Positions 1 through 6,581 of a DNA stretch of 10,503 nt are shown in pieces. Under the pieces are notes generated by a model that was not told where the DNA came from, ran no database searches, and worked only from the letters and a program-made list of their open reading frames with translations. Within the stretch, counting starts at the first letter, position 1. Each line of letters opens with the position of its first letter. The DNA comes from JBEKYH01 sp049511115 (lineage in GTDB: Bacteria > Planctomycetota > Phycisphaerae > Tepidisphaerales > Tepidisphaeraceae): positions 1 through 10,503 of the forward strand of contig JBEKYH010000136.1 of the NCBI GenBank assembly GCA_049511115.1. Reading direction: 5' to 3'. A program made the translations under genes and the position numbers.

Positions 1-905
1 TTGGTTTGGACAAGGATCTGCCTGCTCCGCAGCAACTGGACGTAATACGTCGTATCCGAACGCATGCCGTTGGGTCCCGCGTCATAGCGGAACCCGTAGC
101 TGGCCCACAAGCCGATGTAAGTCACGATGATCGCCGCGACACAGATGCCGACGACAACAGCGATCTTTTTTCCGCGCGAAGTGACATCGCTCCCGACCAT
201 GTTCCATGGCTCGTGCATCAATGCCCGCGCCAACAGTCCGATCACCAGCACGGGAGCCAGCAGCACGCCGGACAATTTGACCGCAAACGCCGCCGCCGTC
301 AGGACGAGCAGCGCGATGACGTTCCCCACGGTGAGACGCCGCCCCACCCGCCACATCGCATAGGCGGCCGCGAAATAGAGCAGCGTGAAAGCCACGTCGT
401 TTTTCACCAACGACCCGTGGCCGAGAAAATTGGGGTCAAGGCAATACAAAAACGTCGCCGCGATGGCCACAATCGGACCGCCCAGCGCCCAACCCCAGCG
501 CCCGATCAGAATCGCCAACGCGACGGCAAGAATGAGGCACATCATCCGCCCGCGGTTGACCAGGTCGATCGGATCATTGCCCGGCGTGTGGTAAAGCGTT
601 TGCACGATCCAGAAGAACAGATCATCCTTGGAGTGCAGGTTCGTGTAATGGGGAGAATCCGGATCAAACAGCAGCGCATCCGGCGAGGTAGGCAGCGCGA
701 CCCAGTCCTCCCAAAGCGGCGGCACATCCGGACTGAGGCGGTAATCGTGACGCCACAGCATCAGCCACCCCGTCACCGCATGGCCCGGCTCATCCCATGT
801 AGCGCTTTTGTTGGAAATGGCCGTCCAGGAAACAGCCGCATATAAAATGCACAGCCCCGCGCAGATAAGAATTGTCCAAACTCGCGACGACCAACGACCC
901 GCCAT
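1..905 (-). CDS. GT39-like membrane glycosyltransferase, paralogue A (3' end beyond the window)
   Basis: About 301 codons are open from the ATG at 905 to the left edge with no stop, so this is the N-terminal half of a protein that should be about 600 residues, judging by its neighbours. Translation gives an N-terminal membrane segment (about residues 9-30), then KSATWDEPGH with the acidic pair D38/E39 on the first outer loop, SPDVPPLWEDW (58-68), and D157-PNFLGH followed by LVKND. These match paralogues B, C and D position for position. In GT-C enzymes of the PMT/ArnT type the first-loop acidic pair takes part in catalysis (family knowledge). The predicted role is transfer of a sugar from a polyprenyl-phosphate carrier on the outer face of the inner membrane; donor and acceptor are unknown. 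The ATG at 905 aligns with the starts of C and D; an in-frame ATG at 917 would add four residues. No clear ribosome binding site is visible. Confidence 0.88.
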   Translation of the reverse strand, partial: MAGRWSSRVWTILICAGLCILYAAVSWTAISNKSATWDEPGHAVTGWLMLWRHDYRLSPDVPPLWEDWVALPTSPDALLFDPDSPHYTNLHSKDDLFFWIVQTLYHTPGNDPIDLVNRGRMMCLILAVALAILIGRWGWALGGPIVAIAATFLYCLDPNFLGHGSLVKNDVAFTLLYFAAAYAMWRVGRRLTVGNVIALLVLTAAAFAVKLSGVLLAPVLVIGLLARALMHEPWNMVGSDVTSRGKKIAVVVGICVAAIIVTYIGLWASYGFRYDAGPNGMRSDTTYYVQLLRSRQILVQT

Positions 906-965
906 GATAAAGAACATCGGCTTAATACGGGACGAATGCAAGAACGCGCGCGATGGCTCCTCGAT

Positions 966-1088
966 CTATCAAAGAAAGAATGAACGCCGAGACGCCAAGA
1001 AGCCGAGAAGAACACGAGACGAAAACGGGCCGTGGATACGGACCCTGAATTTGGTCTTCTCGGCGTCTTGGCGTCTCGGCGTTCATTC
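966..1088 (-). terminator. Possible transcription terminator or mRNA 3' stabiliser after paralogue B
   Basis: In the minus-strand transcript the 34-bp stem begins four bases after the TGA of paralogue B. It is followed by a pyrimidine-rich stretch that reads ATTCTTTCTTTGAT in DNA sense. That layout resembles an intrinsic terminator, but the loop is long (43 nt) and the T run is interrupted. REP-type stems can also protect upstream mRNA from 3' exonucleases. If it terminates, paralogue A needs its own promoter. Confidence 0.3.
978..1088. repeat. Large inverted repeat built of degenerate 8-bp units (REP/MITE-like)
   Basis: The left arm 978-1011 and right arm 1055-1088 are reverse complements at 33 of 34 positions (the only mismatch is 1001 against 1065), around a 43-nt spacer. 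Each arm is made of three degenerate 8-bp units: ACGCCGAG, ACGCCAAG and AAGCCGAG on the left (984-1007), with ACGCCGAG as the third unit on the right. No coding function is apparent. The sequence looks like a dispersed repeat rather than a unique regulatory site. From memory, repeats of this ACGCCAAG type occur in many copies in PVC-group genomes; that recollection was not checked here. Confidence 0.8.
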
Positions 1089-1091
1089 CTC

Positions 1092-2930
1092 TCACTTCCT
1101 CGGATCAAGTGCGAACAAGTAAATGCTTCCCCCAAGTATCGCCTCCGGCTTCTGGTTTTTTATCAGCCGGAACCACTCCGGCGTCTGCGCGTACGCGTAG
1201 AGCAAATGGAGATAAGTCGCGCTCACGGCCACCACGCCCGCGCGGTCGGGCGAGACCGGCGGCGGGCCGTATTCGTAGCCGCCTTCGCCGTTGAAGTTGG
1301 GAAGGTTGAAATAGTGGATGCCGTACGCGCCCGGATCGCAACGGCCGAAGTAGTCCAAATAGAGTGGCATTGTGGAATGTGCCCGCTGCCAATCCGCCAG
1401 CAACGGCAAATCCTGCCCCCAATCGAGGTTGGAATCGCTAAGCAGATTGTACCCTGCGGAGGGCCCGCCCACGGCGACTGAAAAGAAGTCAATGTAATTG
1501 GGAAAGGCCGCCGCCGTCTCGACGATCAGCCCAGCAGCTAAAACGAATGCGACTGCGCGCACGCCCCGCCCCGAGGGCCAGACCCGCGCCAGCGCCAAAC
1601 CCACGGCAATGAACACAAACGGATAGACCGGAAACGCATGTCGCAGACCGATGTTGACATTGGACGTGACCGCCGCCATCCCATAAGCCGCGGCAGGCAG
1701 CGCCAGCGCCACCGCGTTCCAGCGATTTTCCCCCGAAGCAAACAATCCGCGCCGCGCCGTTCCGACCCCAATCCACAGCGCCAGCACGACCGCCAGAATC
1801 GTCGCCAGCGGCGCCTTGAACAGCGCGGCGGCGGGAAAATAATACCACTTGCCCCCATTATAAAACTGCCCGGCAAGAAAACAGAGCCGCTCTTCCGATC
1901 CGCTCTGCGTCATGATCATCCCGTCAATCCACGCCTGCGGCAGCAGCTTTTTTTTCTCCGCAAACAGCAAGGCGCGCGTCGAAAGCGACGGCGTCCAATC
2001 GTCCAGCTCCTCTTGCGTCGGCGGCCGATTGTGAATGCGAAATGTCTGCACGTCCCGCAGAATTCCCAGGAATTTCGAGGTATCCAATCGCAATCCATTG
2101 GGGCCGGGATCAAACCGGAAATCATCGCTCGCCCAGATGGAGAGATATGTAAATCCCGCCGTGGCGAGGGTCAGCGCCGCGACAATGGCCGCTTTCCTCC
2201 CACGACTAGTAACAGCACGATTGAAAACCGTCCAAGGCTGGCGCCCGACCGCACGAATCCCCAGCACCACAATCATCACCGGCGCCAAAAGCAATCCAGA
2301 AAATTTAACGCCAATCGCCGCGGCCACCGTGATGATGACCCCGATTGCCGCAATCCACGTGAGCTTCCGCCCCGCATGCCACAGCGCATACGCCCCGGCA
2401 AGATACGCGAACGTGATCGCCACATCGTTCTTCACCAGCGCGCCGTGCCCCAGGAAATTGGGATCGAAACAGTAAAGCGCCATCGCTGCGACGCCGGCCA
2501 CCGGCCCGCCCAACTCCCACGCCCACCGCCCGATGAGAGCCGCCAGCGCCACCGAGAGAATCAGCGCCATCCCCCGCGCGCGGCCGACGATGGCAAGGCC
2601 ATTATTGCCGGGCGTCTGATACATCACGCGCACGTCCCACGCCGTAAGATCGCGGCGAATCCGAATGTCGCGATAGCTCGGCGACGATGGATCGTAATGG
2701 ATCGCGTCCGGCCCGATGCCAAGGGCAATCCAATCCTCCCAAAGCGTTGGAACATCCGGGCTGAGGCGAAAATCGTGCGCGTAAAGATCGAACCACCCCG
2801 TTGCCGCGTGGCTCGGCTCGTCGACGGTTGCGCTCTTGCCGCTCGCCGCCGCCCACGCGACCAGCGCATACACCCCCGCAAGCAGCACGCATACGGCCGC
2901 GGCGATCAATCGCGTGGTTCGCTCCGCCAT
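1092..2930 (-). CDS. GT39-like membrane glycosyltransferase, paralogue B
   Basis: This 612-residue, multi-span inner-membrane protein is predicted to move a sugar from a polyprenyl-phosphate donor to an unknown acceptor. Visible landmarks are an N-terminal membrane segment (about 8-29), KSATVDEPSH with D37/E38, SPDVPTLWEDW, D156-PNFLGHGALVKND, a GGKWYYFP loop, a series of hydrophobic helices, and S498-DSNLDWGQDLPLL before a short soluble tail. These are shared with A, C and D and are typical of GT39/phospholipid carrier-dependent glycosyltransferases. I chose the ATG at 2930 because it aligns with the other paralogues; the frame stays open to a TTG at 2960, which would add ten residues with no counterpart in them. 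It follows paralogue C by 51 bp and is probably in the same operon. A run of eight A in the coding strand (1948-1955, residues FAEKKKLLPQ) is absent from C and D at the same place. Confidence 0.9.
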   Translation of the reverse strand: MAERTTRLIAAAVCVLLAGVYALVAWAAASGKSATVDEPSHAATGWFDLYAHDFRLSPDVPTLWEDWIALGIGPDAIHYDPSSPSYRDIRIRRDLTAWDVRVMYQTPGNNGLAIVGRARGMALILSVALAALIGRWAWELGGPVAGVAAMALYCFDPNFLGHGALVKNDVAITFAYLAGAYALWHAGRKLTWIAAIGVIITVAAAIGVKFSGLLLAPVMIVVLGIRAVGRQPWTVFNRAVTSRGRKAAIVAALTLATAGFTYLSIWASDDFRFDPGPNGLRLDTSKFLGILRDVQTFRIHNRPPTQEELDDWTPSLSTRALLFAEKKKLLPQAWIDGMIMTQSGSEERLCFLAGQFYNGGKWYYFPAAALFKAPLATILAVVLALWIGVGTARRGLFASGENRWNAVALALPAAAYGMAAVTSNVNIGLRHAFPVYPFVFIAVGLALARVWPSGRGVRAVAFVLAAGLIVETAAAFPNYIDFFSVAVGGPSAGYNLLSDSNLDWGQDLPLLADWQRAHSTMPLYLDYFGRCDPGAYGIHYFNLPNFNGEGGYEYGPPPVSPDRAGVVAVSATYLHLLYAYAQTPEWFRLIKNQKPEAILGGSIYLFALDPRK

Positions 2931-2981
2931 GTCGTCAAGATGGGGCGTGCGGCGGGACAATGCAAGCTAACCGGGGGCAAG

Positions 2982-4982
2982 CTACTTCGGCGCCGGATGA
3001 ATCGAATAGAGATAAATCGTCGTCCCCAGGATTTTGTCCGGCCTGCTGTCCGGCCTCAGGCCGATCTGTGACCACTTCGCCGGATCGGAATTAAAATTGA
3101 GCTGAATATTAGTGGCGCTCAGGGCAACCACACCCGGCTTATCCGGCAATGTCGGTGCCGGCCCGAACGTGTACCCATCCGGCAGATTAACGTAACGGAT
3201 TCCATACGCCGCCGGATCACAGCGGCCAAAGCAATCGAAATACAACGTCACGTCGGGATGTTTTTTCTGCCATTGCGCCAGCAGCGGCAAATCCTGCCCC
3301 CAGTCAAAATTCGAATCGGACAACAGATAAAGCCGATCCGCGCGGCACGCCACATTGAAAAACGCGATGAAATTCGGAAATGCCGTCGCCGTCTCGACCC
3401 CCAGCAGAACGGCCAAAGTGGCCACGACAAACTTTCCCGCGCGCCTGCCCCAAAGCCGCCCCATCGCCAGGCCGATCGCGATGAAGACAAACGGATAAAT
3501 CGGAAACGCGTGGCGCAGGCCGATGTTGATTTCAGCGGTGATGCTGGCGAGTGCATAAACCGCGGCGGGAATGAATAGGGCGATTGCCGCGCGGCGAAAA
3601 TCACAAATGTTCGTTTCCCCGCACGATTGCATTTCCTCCTCCCCCGGTAGTCCGGGGGAGGATCGAGGAGGGGGCTCGGCAAAATGTTGACGATTGGGCA
3701 CTCCCGTTTTGCCGGCCGCAGTCGCGTAACCCCCTCCCTGACCCTCCCCCGGAATACCGGGGGCGGGTAAGGTATCGCCGCGCTTGCGAAATATTTTGGG
3801 GATGCTCATGACGCCAATCCCCAGCGCAATCACCCCCGCCGCCAGCGTCGACAGCGGCGACTTAAACACGCCGGCAAGCGGAAAATAATACCACTTTCCG
3901 TGCGGATAAAGCTCCCCAAATAGATATCCCGCCCGTTGCCCCTGATCTTCGATCTCTGTCGAAATAAACCCCGCCACCCAGGCCTGTGGCAGCAGCCGAT
4001 GACCGTCCGCAAACAAAACCGCTCGCGTCAGCAACGGCGCTTTCCACGCCGCCAGTTCATCCTGCGTCGGCTCATGCCCCAGCCGCTGGCGAAGCTGCAC
4101 CAGCCGCAGGCGGTTGATCCCCACCTGCACGTCCGACCGCATCCCATCGGGACCCGCGTCGTAACGGAAGTCATAGCACGCCCACAACCCCGCATAAGTC
4201 GCCGCCGCGCAAACGGCGCACACCATCACCACGGCCGCGCACTTTCGCCGCCGGCACGACACAACTCGCCCCAGAATCGTCCAGGATTGCGCGGACAGCG
4301 CTCGCCATCCGAGCACCAGCACAATCACCGGAGCCAGCAACACGCCCGAGAATTTCACCGCCACCGCCGCCGCGGTGAGAAGCGCGATCGCGACCGCATT
4401 GAGCCAGGTCATTCGCTCGATGGCTCGCCACAGCGCATACGCCACCGCCAGATAAACCAGCGCGCTGGCGACGTCATTCTTCACCAGCGGCGCGTGCCCG
4501 AGAAAATTAGGATCAAAGCAGTACAAAAATGTCGCCGCGACAGCGGGAACCAGCCCTCCCAATTTCCAAGCCCACCAGCCGATCAGCGCCGCCAGCGCCA
4601 CGCCGATGACCAGCGACATTTTTCGCCCCTGATTGACGAGCCAAATGCCGTCATTGCCGCTGGTATGGTAAATCGCCGCATCGGTCCACGCAGCCATCTG
4701 GCGGCGAAGTTGAATGTCGCGATAAGCCGGCGCGGTCGAATCAATGTGCATTCCGTCGCGGCCGATCCCCAAGGCAATCCAATCCTCCCACAGCGGCGGA
4801 ACATCCGGACTCACGCGAAAATCCTGCCGCCACAGCATGAGCCACGCGATGGCTGTATGGCTCGGCTCGTCCGTGGTGGCCGACTTGCGCTGCACGGCTA
4901 ACCACGCAGCGATGGCGAAAACCGCGCAGAGAACCGCGCACAGCACTGCCGCCCAGACTCCCTTAACGCGCTGCTCCGCCAT
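2982..4982 (-). CDS. GT39-like membrane glycosyltransferase, paralogue C, with in-frame repeat insertion
   Basis: This 666-residue membrane protein has the same architecture as paralogue B: N-terminal span (about 10-30), KSATTDEPSH with D38/E39, SPDVPPLWEDW, D157-PNFLGHAPLVKND, GKWYYFP, and S555-DSNFDWGQDLPLL. It is about 58 residues longer than B and D. All the extra length lies between the helix after GKWYYFP and the next conserved helix (AAIALFIP), and includes PGIPGEGQGG and PPPRSSPGLPGEEE, encoded by a palindromic element (3638-3766, about residues 406-449). The frame is intact through the element, so the gene appears able to make full-length protein. The insert falls in a hydrophilic loop, where it could be tolerated. 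The ATG at 4982 lies 5 bp after the dnaX stop, implying cotranscription and possible translational coupling. Predicted reaction: polyprenyl-phosphate-sugar-dependent glycosyl transfer at the outer face of the inner membrane; substrate unknown. Confidence 0.9.
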   Translation of the reverse strand: MAEQRVKGVWAAVLCAVLCAVFAIAAWLAVQRKSATTDEPSHTAIAWLMLWRQDFRVSPDVPPLWEDWIALGIGRDGMHIDSTAPAYRDIQLRRQMAAWTDAAIYHTSGNDGIWLVNQGRKMSLVIGVALAALIGWWAWKLGGLVPAVAATFLYCFDPNFLGHAPLVKNDVASALVYLAVAYALWRAIERMTWLNAVAIALLTAAAVAVKFSGVLLAPVIVLVLGWRALSAQSWTILGRVVSCRRRKCAAVVMVCAVCAAATYAGLWACYDFRYDAGPDGMRSDVQVGINRLRLVQLRQRLGHEPTQDELAAWKAPLLTRAVLFADGHRLLPQAWVAGFISTEIEDQGQRAGYLFGELYPHGKWYYFPLAGVFKSPLSTLAAGVIALGIGVMSIPKIFRKRGDTLPAPGIPGEGQGGGYATAAGKTGVPNRQHFAEPPPRSSPGLPGEEEMQSCGETNICDFRRAAIALFIPAAVYALASITAEINIGLRHAFPIYPFVFIAIGLAMGRLWGRRAGKFVVATLAVLLGVETATAFPNFIAFFNVACRADRLYLLSDSNFDWGQDLPLLAQWQKKHPDVTLYFDCFGRCDPAAYGIRYVNLPDGYTFGPAPTLPDKPGVVALSATNIQLNFNSDPAKWSQIGLRPDSRPDKILGTTIYLYSIHPAPK
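3638..3766. repeat. Nested palindromic element inside a coding gene (RPE/REP-like)
   Basis: Two arms, 3639-3676 and 3728-3765, are reverse complements at 32 of 38 positions. Each arm ends in its own small hairpin. On the left CCTCCCCCGG (3638-3647) pairs perfectly with CCGGGGGAGG (3652-3661) across a 4-nt loop; on the right 3743-3752 pairs with 3757-3766 at 9 of 10 positions. An inner pair, CGGCAAAA (3677-3684) and TTTTGCCG (3707-3714), extends the long-range fold. The element lies wholly within paralogue C and coincides with its extra residues. Its arms read PGIPGEGQGG and SPGLPGEEE in the gene's frame. It resembles in principle the protein-coding palindromic elements of Rickettsia; membership of any named family was not tested. 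Confidence 0.8.
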
Positions 4983-4987
4983 GAATG

Positions 4988-6496
4988 CTAATCCACTTTA
5001 ACAACGCGCCCATCCAGCTCAGCGATAACCGCGCGCACGAGCGGATCCTTTTCAACTTCCGCCGTCAGCTCCGGCGTCAATCGCGCCGGCGGCTCGCTCG
5101 CGGCAGGCGCCGCAGGCCGCGAATTCATCGGACGAGCGACTGCGGCCGGCGCCGGCTGCGCATCGCGCGAGGCCGGAGGCACGCTAGCCAGAACCGGCTT
5201 CACCGGCGCAAACGCCATCGCCGGCGCGCGCGCCGGGGGCGGATCGTAAGAACGCGGCGGCGTCACCGAACCGGGTGATTCGTCCTTTAACCCTTCGCCA
5301 TTTATGGGCGCGTCAAAGTTTTTTTTTTGCGCGGGCGCCGCCGCGCCCGCCGGCCCCGCGCCGCTATCCAGCCGCCCCATCAAATCGCCAATCGACGCAA
5401 ACTGTTCCGCCAGCGCCAAACGGACCAACGTCGCATCCAGCAGCGGCCGCCCCCCATACCCTTGGCGAAGCTGCCGGCGCAGCTCCTCGAGTATCGGAAT
5501 ATCCTGCGTCAGCGCGATCGAATCGAACTGATCCGCCTGCTTTTTCAGCTCCGCCAGCCCCGCCGCGGCCACCTCAATCAGCCCGCTGTCGGCCCCGCAG
5601 GTGCGGACAATCAGCAAATTTCGCAGGTGCTCCCCCAGTGCCGAGACCAGCGCATCGGCCGACATCCCCGCCGCCAGCATCGCGCTCGCCCGCTCCAACG
5701 TCTGGCGGACATCCCCCCGCCCGATCGCGTCGGCCAGATCAAAAATTTCCTGCGACTTGGGCAATCCAATGAGTTGCTCGACAATCTGCACGGTCAGCTT
5801 GCTCTCCCCCGCGCTCAGCAACCGCTCCAGCAATGACAGCCCATCGCGCATGCTCCCCGCCGCGCTTTTGGCGACCAGCATCAGCGCGTCGGTATCCGCC
5901 GGGATTTTTTCGTCCTTGCAGATGGCCGCCAGATGCCCGGCGATCTCCGCCGTGGAAATATTGCGGAAATCGTACCGCTGGCAGCGCGAAAGAATCGTCG
6001 CCAGCACCTTCTCCGGCTCGGTGGTCGCCAGGATAAATTTCACATGACTCGGCGGCTCCTCCAGAATCTTCAGCAACGCGTTGAACGCGTTTTTGGAGAG
6101 CATGTGCACTTCGTCAATGATGTACACCTTAAACCGCGCCCGCGCCGGCCGGAACTGGGCGTTGGAAATGATGTCGCGCACATTATCCACGCCCGTATTG
6201 CTGGCCGCGTCGATCTCAATGACGTCAATATCCTCCCCGCGCGCAATGGCCACGCACGAATCGCATTTATTGCACGGCTTCGTCGTCGGCGCCTTCTTCT
6301 CAAGGCAATTCAAACACTTGGCAAGAATGCGCGCCGTCGAGGTTTTGCCAGTGCCGCGGGCGCCGCAGAAGAGATACGCATGCGCCACCCGATCGGTCTC
6401 AATCGCCTTTGCCAGCGTATGCGCAATCTGCTGCTGGCCGACAACCTCGTCGAAAGTCTTGGAGCGATAGCGCCGGGCGAGAACGGTGTAGGACAT
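4988..6496 (-). CDS. dnaX: DNA polymerase III subunits gamma and tau
   Basis: This is the clamp-loader ATPase of the replicative polymerase, which opens the beta clamp and loads it on primed DNA; full-length tau also ties the loader to the polymerase. The 502-residue protein starts MSYTVLARRYRSKTFDEVVGQ, as typical DnaX does. It has Walker A GARGTGKTS (45-53), four zinc cysteines (C64, C75, C78, C81), Walker B VYIIDEVH (124-131), SRC (170-172, the arginine finger region) and the sensor-2 arginine in GSMRDG (R217). The collar domain follows to about residue 375, then a Pro/Ala-rich linker and a conserved tail (about 478-502, DPLVRAVIAELDGRVVKVD). At Q390-K-K-N the coding strand has ten A in a row behind a GC-only hairpin, and both shifted frames stop almost at once, so a short gamma of about 394-397 residues may also be made. 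GGTGAC just before the ATG is only a weak ribosome binding site. The next gene starts 5 bp downstream. Confidence 0.97.
   Translation of the reverse strand: MSYTVLARRYRSKTFDEVVGQQQIAHTLAKAIETDRVAHAYLFCGARGTGKTSTARILAKCLNCLEKKAPTTKPCNKCDSCVAIARGEDIDVIEIDAASNTGVDNVRDIISNAQFRPARARFKVYIIDEVHMLSKNAFNALLKILEEPPSHVKFILATTEPEKVLATILSRCQRYDFRNISTAEIAGHLAAICKDEKIPADTDALMLVAKSAAGSMRDGLSLLERLLSAGESKLTVQIVEQLIGLPKSQEIFDLADAIGRGDVRQTLERASAMLAAGMSADALVSALGEHLRNLLIVRTCGADSGLIEVAAAGLAELKKQADQFDSIALTQDIPILEELRRQLRQGYGGRPLLDATLVRLALAEQFASIGDLMGRLDSGAGPAGAAAPAQKKNFDAPINGEGLKDESPGSVTPPRSYDPPPARAPAMAFAPVKPVLASVPPASRDAQPAPAAVARPMNSRPAAPAASEPPARLTPELTAEVEKDPLVRAVIAELDGRVVKVD
5319..5350 (-). promoter_or_regulatory. 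Candidate slippage site in dnaX: GC hairpin followed by ten A
   Basis: Read on the coding strand, GCGGGCGC (5350-5343) and GCGCCCGC (5338-5331) form a perfect 8-bp stem with a 4-nt loop. Two bases separate it from ten consecutive A (5328-5319), read in frame as CAA AAA AAA AAC (Q390-K-K-N). One extra A, or a -1 shift, gives Q-K-K-K-L and then TGA (394 residues). One missing A, or a +1 shift, gives Q-K-K-T-L-T-R-P and then TAA (397 residues). Thermus thermophilus dnaX makes gamma by transcriptional slippage on a run of nine A, and E. coli dnaX uses a ribosomal -1 shift; a nascent-RNA hairpin upstream of a homopolymer can promote slippage. Whether slippage happens here is inference. Confidence 0.6.
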
Positions 6497-6581
6497 GTCA
6501 CCAGTCTACCAGCCGAAGCGCCCCCGCGACCAGTGATCTGGTCCTATTGCAATGCCGCGGCTTGGCGCACATGTTTGGCAC
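6497..6581. promoter_or_regulatory. Divergent intergenic region between dnaX and paralogue D
   Basis: These 85 bp must carry the start signals for dnaX (leftward) and paralogue D (rightward). They contain a perfect 6-bp dyad, GACCAG (6528-6533) and CTGGTC (6538-6543), around TGAT, placed about midway and suited to a dimeric regulator. A near-direct repeat TTGGCGCACATG / TTGGCACATG lies just before the start of D. I found no convincing -35/-10 pair in either direction and no strong ribosome binding site for D. Confidence 0.35.

Larger units (their letters stand above)
906..1091. other. Intergenic region between paralogues A and B
   Basis: This 186-bp gap separates the stop of paralogue B (1092) from the start of paralogue A (905). 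About 111 bp of it is occupied by the inverted repeat at 978-1088. The remaining stretch, 906-977, would have to hold any separate promoter for A. On the minus strand it contains TATTAA (922-927), which resembles a -10 box, but no convincing -35 lies at the right distance. Open frames crossing the repeat on either strand are products of its sequence and are not called as genes. Confidence 0.6.

Noticed and set aside
6..845. 279-codon open frame on the plus strand
   Set aside because: It is antisense to paralogue A, whose translation matches its relatives throughout; the product is Arg/His/Gln-rich with no recognisable motif.
978..1088. CRISPR array
   Set aside because: The repeated units are 8 bp, contiguous and arranged as an inverted pair; there are no regularly spaced repeats with unique spacers and no cas genes.
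808..1122. Small open frames crossing the 978-1088 repeat on both strands
   Set aside because: Their sequence (RRDAKKPRR, SASWRLGVHS) simply translates the palindrome arms and does not resemble a protein family.
1638..3071. 477-codon open frame on the plus strand
   Set aside because: It lies antisense to paralogues B and C, spans the gap between them, and encodes a low-complexity Arg/Pro/Gln-rich product typical of the complement of GC-rich coding DNA.
3584..3811. Small plus-strand frame reading NPLPDPPPEYRGR
   Set aside because: It is the opposite-strand translation of the palindromic element within paralogue C, so repeat DNA rather than a separate gene.
3936..4901. 321-codon open frame on the plus strand
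   Set aside because: It is antisense to paralogue C and has the same compositional signature of a shadow frame.
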